Shown here piece after piece: positions 6,973 through 9,034 of a stretch of 9,034 bases of DNA. Within the stretch, counting starts at the first letter, position 1, and every line of letters begins with the position of its first letter. The position numbers and the translations under genes were made by a program. Source of the DNA: Verrucomicrobiaceae bacterium (GTDB lineage Bacteria; Verrucomicrobiota; Verrucomicrobiia; Verrucomicrobiales; Verrucomicrobiaceae); assembly GCA_021151605.1 (NCBI GenBank), contig JAGKWZ010000233.1, forward strand, positions 1-9,034. The letters run 5' to 3'. The notes beneath the pieces were generated by a model. The model had not been told where the DNA came from, did no database searches, and saw only the letters and a program-made list of their open reading frames with translations.

Positions 6973-7021
6973 GGCGCACTGAGCGCTGGGCCTCCACCCC
7001 ATGTGCATCTCAGATAGCGCC
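6973..7021. repeat. Imperfect inverted repeat after the kinase gene, possible hairpin
   Basis: The arms GGCGC-A-CTGAG (6973-6983) and CTCAG-ATA-GCGCC (7009-7021) can pair as two 5-bp helices around a small 1x3 internal loop, with about 25 nt in the apical loop. It lies 4 nt after the kinase stop in the 111-nt gap before the next gene. No T-tract follows, so it is not a standard intrinsic terminator. It might stabilise a 3' end or mark the end of the operon transcript. Nothing else recognisable is visible in this gap; I see no clear sigma-70 promoter or ribosome binding site. Confidence 0.35.
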
Positions 7022-7079
7022 CCGTGTAAATGCAGGCTTCCCATGGCCCGTTGGTATCGCGTAACTTTACCGACCAACC

Positions 7080-9034
7080 ATGAAACGCCTCCTTCTAGCT
7101 GCGCTCAGTCTCTTCGCCCTCTGCTCTCCGCCCTCTGCCACTGCGGCGGAGCCGCTCCGCGTCTTCATCCGCGCTGGCAAAAAATCCCACGGCCCCGGTG
7201 CGCACGATTTCCCGCAGTTTCTCAAGGAATGGGTGCCGATGCTCAATGAACGCGGCGCCAAGTGCGAAGGCGGCATGGAATTCCCGACGAAGGAGCAGCT
7301 CGACAAGACCGACGTGCTCATACTGCACGCTCAAGAAGCCGGAAACATCAAGATCGGCGACGAGCGGAAGAATTTGATGGAGTTCCTCGCCCGCGGCGGC
7401 GGCATCGTGACGATCCACGCGGCGGCGGTGTCGAAGGATCACGACTGGTTCAAGACGATCATCGGCGGCTCATGGCATTTCGGGCAGACGAAGTGGCTGG
7501 AGGCACCCATGAGCCTCTACTTCACCGATCACGACAACGCGATCACGAAGGACATCAGCAATTTCGACATCGACGACGAGATCTACTACGACATGGACCT
7601 CCTGCCCGAGGCCAAGATCCTCGCCGCTGCTTACACGCCGAACACGCCGCAGATCAAAGGCGGCAACAAAGAGGCGCAGCAGCGTGCCGCCGAAGCCGTG
7701 GCGAAGAAGAAGGCGGTCAATATTTACGACATCCAGCCGCAGGTGTGGACCTATGAGAAGGAAAAGTATCGCGCCTTCACCTGCATCCCGGGCCATTGGT
7801 ATAAAAACTTCAGCCACAATGCCCTGCGCACGATGATCCTGCGCGGCATCGCCTGGGCCGGAAAGCGGGAAAACATCGACGAACTTTGCAAACCGGCCGA
7901 GCTGGGCGATGCGCTGCGCTACGTCGAGGGCGGCTGCCCCAGCCCGCAGGAGCTGCCGAAGGCGCTCGAAGTGCATCCCGAGTTCAATTTGAGCCTCGTC
8001 GCCGCCGAGCCGCTCATCAACAAGCCCATGAACATCGACTGGGATGAAAAAGGCCGCCTGTGGGTCGTCGAGACACCGGAGTATCCGAACGGCCTCCGCC
8101 AGTCGAATGTCGATGCGTGGAAGGACAGCGGCGCCAACCAGCCCGGCCACTACGACCGCAAACCGCTCGATTGCGTCTCCATCCTCTCCGACACGAATGG
8201 CGACGGCGTCATGGACAAAAAAACCGTCTTTGCCGACGAGATCGAGCTCGCCACGAGCAGCGTGTTTTACAAAAACGGCATCATCGTCTGCGCCGCGCCC
8301 GATGTGTGGTTCTTCGAGGACACCAATGGCGATGACAAGGCCGACAAGCGCACCAAGCTCTACACCAACCTCGGCAACCGCGACACGCACGCCGTTATCA
8401 ACAACATGCGCTGGGGCCTCGACGGCTGGGTTTATGCCACGCACGGCTATTCGAGCACCGACGACGTGAAATCCGGCGATGGCAGCAAGGGCTTTGGCCC
8501 CATCGGAGCCGGCATCGTGCGCTTCAAGCCAGATGGCAGCGCCTTCGAGCAATATGCCAGCCGAGGAGGCAATACCTGGGGTCTCGACATCACCAGCGAC
8601 GGCCAGGTTTTCTACACACAGCCCACGAGCGGCAATCACTTCATCCACGTCGTGCTGCCAGAGTATGTGCTGGCCAAAGGCAAGCTGCCCGGCGTCATGG
8701 GCACGAACGGCATGCTGCCGAAAGAGCCGACGTATCCGGCCATGCATTGGGAGCAGCAGGCCTATGTGCAGATCGACCAGGTCGGCAGCTACACCGCCGC
8801 CGCTGGTTGCGCGATTTATGAAGGCGGTGCCTGGCCCGCGAAGTGGAACTACGGCTACTTCACCACCGAACCCACGCTGAACATCGTCAGCCACTTCATG
8901 GTCGAGCCTGATGGCGTCACCTACAAAGCCAAGCGCGAGCCCGGTCGCGAACAGACCGAGTTCATCCGCAGCAAGAACCTGTGGTTCCGCCCCATCGAGA
9001 ATCGCGTCGGTCCGGATGGCGCGCTCTACATCGT
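7080..9034 (+). CDS. Secreted ThuA-domain / PVC-type beta-propeller dehydrogenase-like protein, 3' partial
   Basis: The reading frame is open to the window end: 651 codons, with the C-terminus missing. A Sec signal peptide spans about 1-23 (MKRLLLAALSLFALC, ending ATAA before EP). Residues about 26-262 are a ThuA-like, glutamine amidotransferase-fold domain; visible family features are LILHAQE, GGGIVTIHAA, GGSWHFGQ, PGHWYKNF and the ending MILRGIAWAG. From about 295 begins the putative membrane-bound dehydrogenase propeller of the Pirellula/Verrucomicrobium type, with RLWVVETPEYPNG, NNMRWGLDGWVYATHG and two acidic calcium-type loops, DTNGDGVMD (371-379) and DTNGDDKAD (414-422). Relatives often continue into HEAT repeats and a CxxCH cytochrome domain, which would lie beyond 9034. 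It probably acts outside the cytoplasm in sugar or polyol oxidation or degradation; the substrate is unknown. ATG 7080 is the first ATG after an in-frame TAA at 7062. Codon choice differs from the upstream operon. Confidence 0.9.
   Translation, partial: MKRLLLAALSLFALCSPPSATAAEPLRVFIRAGKKSHGPGAHDFPQFLKEWVPMLNERGAKCEGGMEFPTKEQLDKTDVLILHAQEAGNIKIGDERKNLMEFLARGGGIVTIHAAAVSKDHDWFKTIIGGSWHFGQTKWLEAPMSLYFTDHDNAITKDISNFDIDDEIYYDMDLLPEAKILAAAYTPNTPQIKGGNKEAQQRAAEAVAKKKAVNIYDIQPQVWTYEKEKYRAFTCIPGHWYKNFSHNALRTMILRGIAWAGKRENIDELCKPAELGDALRYVEGGCPSPQELPKALEVHPEFNLSLVAAEPLINKPMNIDWDEKGRLWVVETPEYPNGLRQSNVDAWKDSGANQPGHYDRKPLDCVSILSDTNGDGVMDKKTVFADEIELATSSVFYKNGIIVCAAPDVWFFEDTNGDDKADKRTKLYTNLGNRDTHAVINNMRWGLDGWVYATHGYSSTDDVKSGDGSKGFGPIGAGIVRFKPDGSAFEQYASRGGNTWGLDITSDGQVFYTQPTSGNHFIHVVLPEYVLAKGKLPGVMGTNGMLPKEPTYPAMHWEQQAYVQIDQVGSYTAAAGCAIYEGGAWPAKWNYGYFTTEPTLNIVSHFMVEPDGVTYKAKREPGREQTEFIRSKNLWFRPIENRVGPDGALYI

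Noticed and set aside
7116..7124. Lipoprotein signal at Cys15 of the ThuA protein
   Set aside because: The residues before the Cys are F-A-L, with Leu at -1, which does not fit a lipobox. An ordinary Sec signal peptide with an ATAA cleavage region fits better.
7001..7249. 82-codon + strand frame starting at 7001
   Set aside because: It overlaps the signal peptide and ThuA start in another frame, and its product has no recognisable features.
7470..8894. 474-codon open frame on the minus strand
   Set aside because: It is antisense to the ThuA/propeller gene, whose + strand product has a signal peptide and clear family motifs throughout. The minus-strand product is a low-complexity Val/Ala/Asp-rich sequence, typical of an antisense shadow of a GC-rich gene.
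1..9034. tRNA, rRNA, insertion sequence, CRISPR array or riboswitch
   Set aside because: I scanned for these and saw no cloverleaf, rRNA-like stretch, transposase, terminal inverted repeats or regular repeat array. The window is almost fully coding on one strand.

Overview
The window looks like part of a Verrucomicrobiota chromosome, or at least one from the PVC group. The strongest clue is the last gene: a secreted ThuA-like domain joined to the beta-propeller 'membrane-bound dehydrogenase' domain typical of Pirellula and Verrucomicrobium. The moderately high GC content, very short intergenic gaps, absence of Shine-Dalgarno sequences and clustered small prepilin-like proteins are compatible with that. 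The genus cannot be fixed from the sequence.

All seven genes lie on the + strand. Positions 1-32 are an AT-rich upstream segment with a possible -10 box. Positions 33-1531 hold three small proteins with type IV prepilin N-termini. Positions 1559-3730 encode a PilB/GspE-type secretion motor ATPase with an unusually long, divergent N-terminal half. Positions 3751-4206 encode a stand-alone receiver domain. Positions 4203-6968 encode a large membrane-bound hybrid histidine kinase with one degenerate and one intact receiver. The first six genes are separated by 2-27 nt, or overlap by 4 nt, and read as one operon. A 111-nt gap with an imperfect inverted repeat then separates them from the ThuA/propeller gene at 7080, which runs off the end of the window. 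Codon choice also changes at this boundary.

The first six genes suggest a small type IV pilus-like or pseudopilus system with its own signalling module. The pilins would be assembled by the ATPase, and the kinase plus single-domain receiver could control assembly or motor activity. No platform protein (PilC/GspF), prepilin peptidase, retraction ATPase, secretin or HPt protein is present here, so the apparatus must be completed by genes elsewhere. The last gene is probably unrelated and belongs to the extracytoplasmic carbohydrate or redox repertoire of this group.
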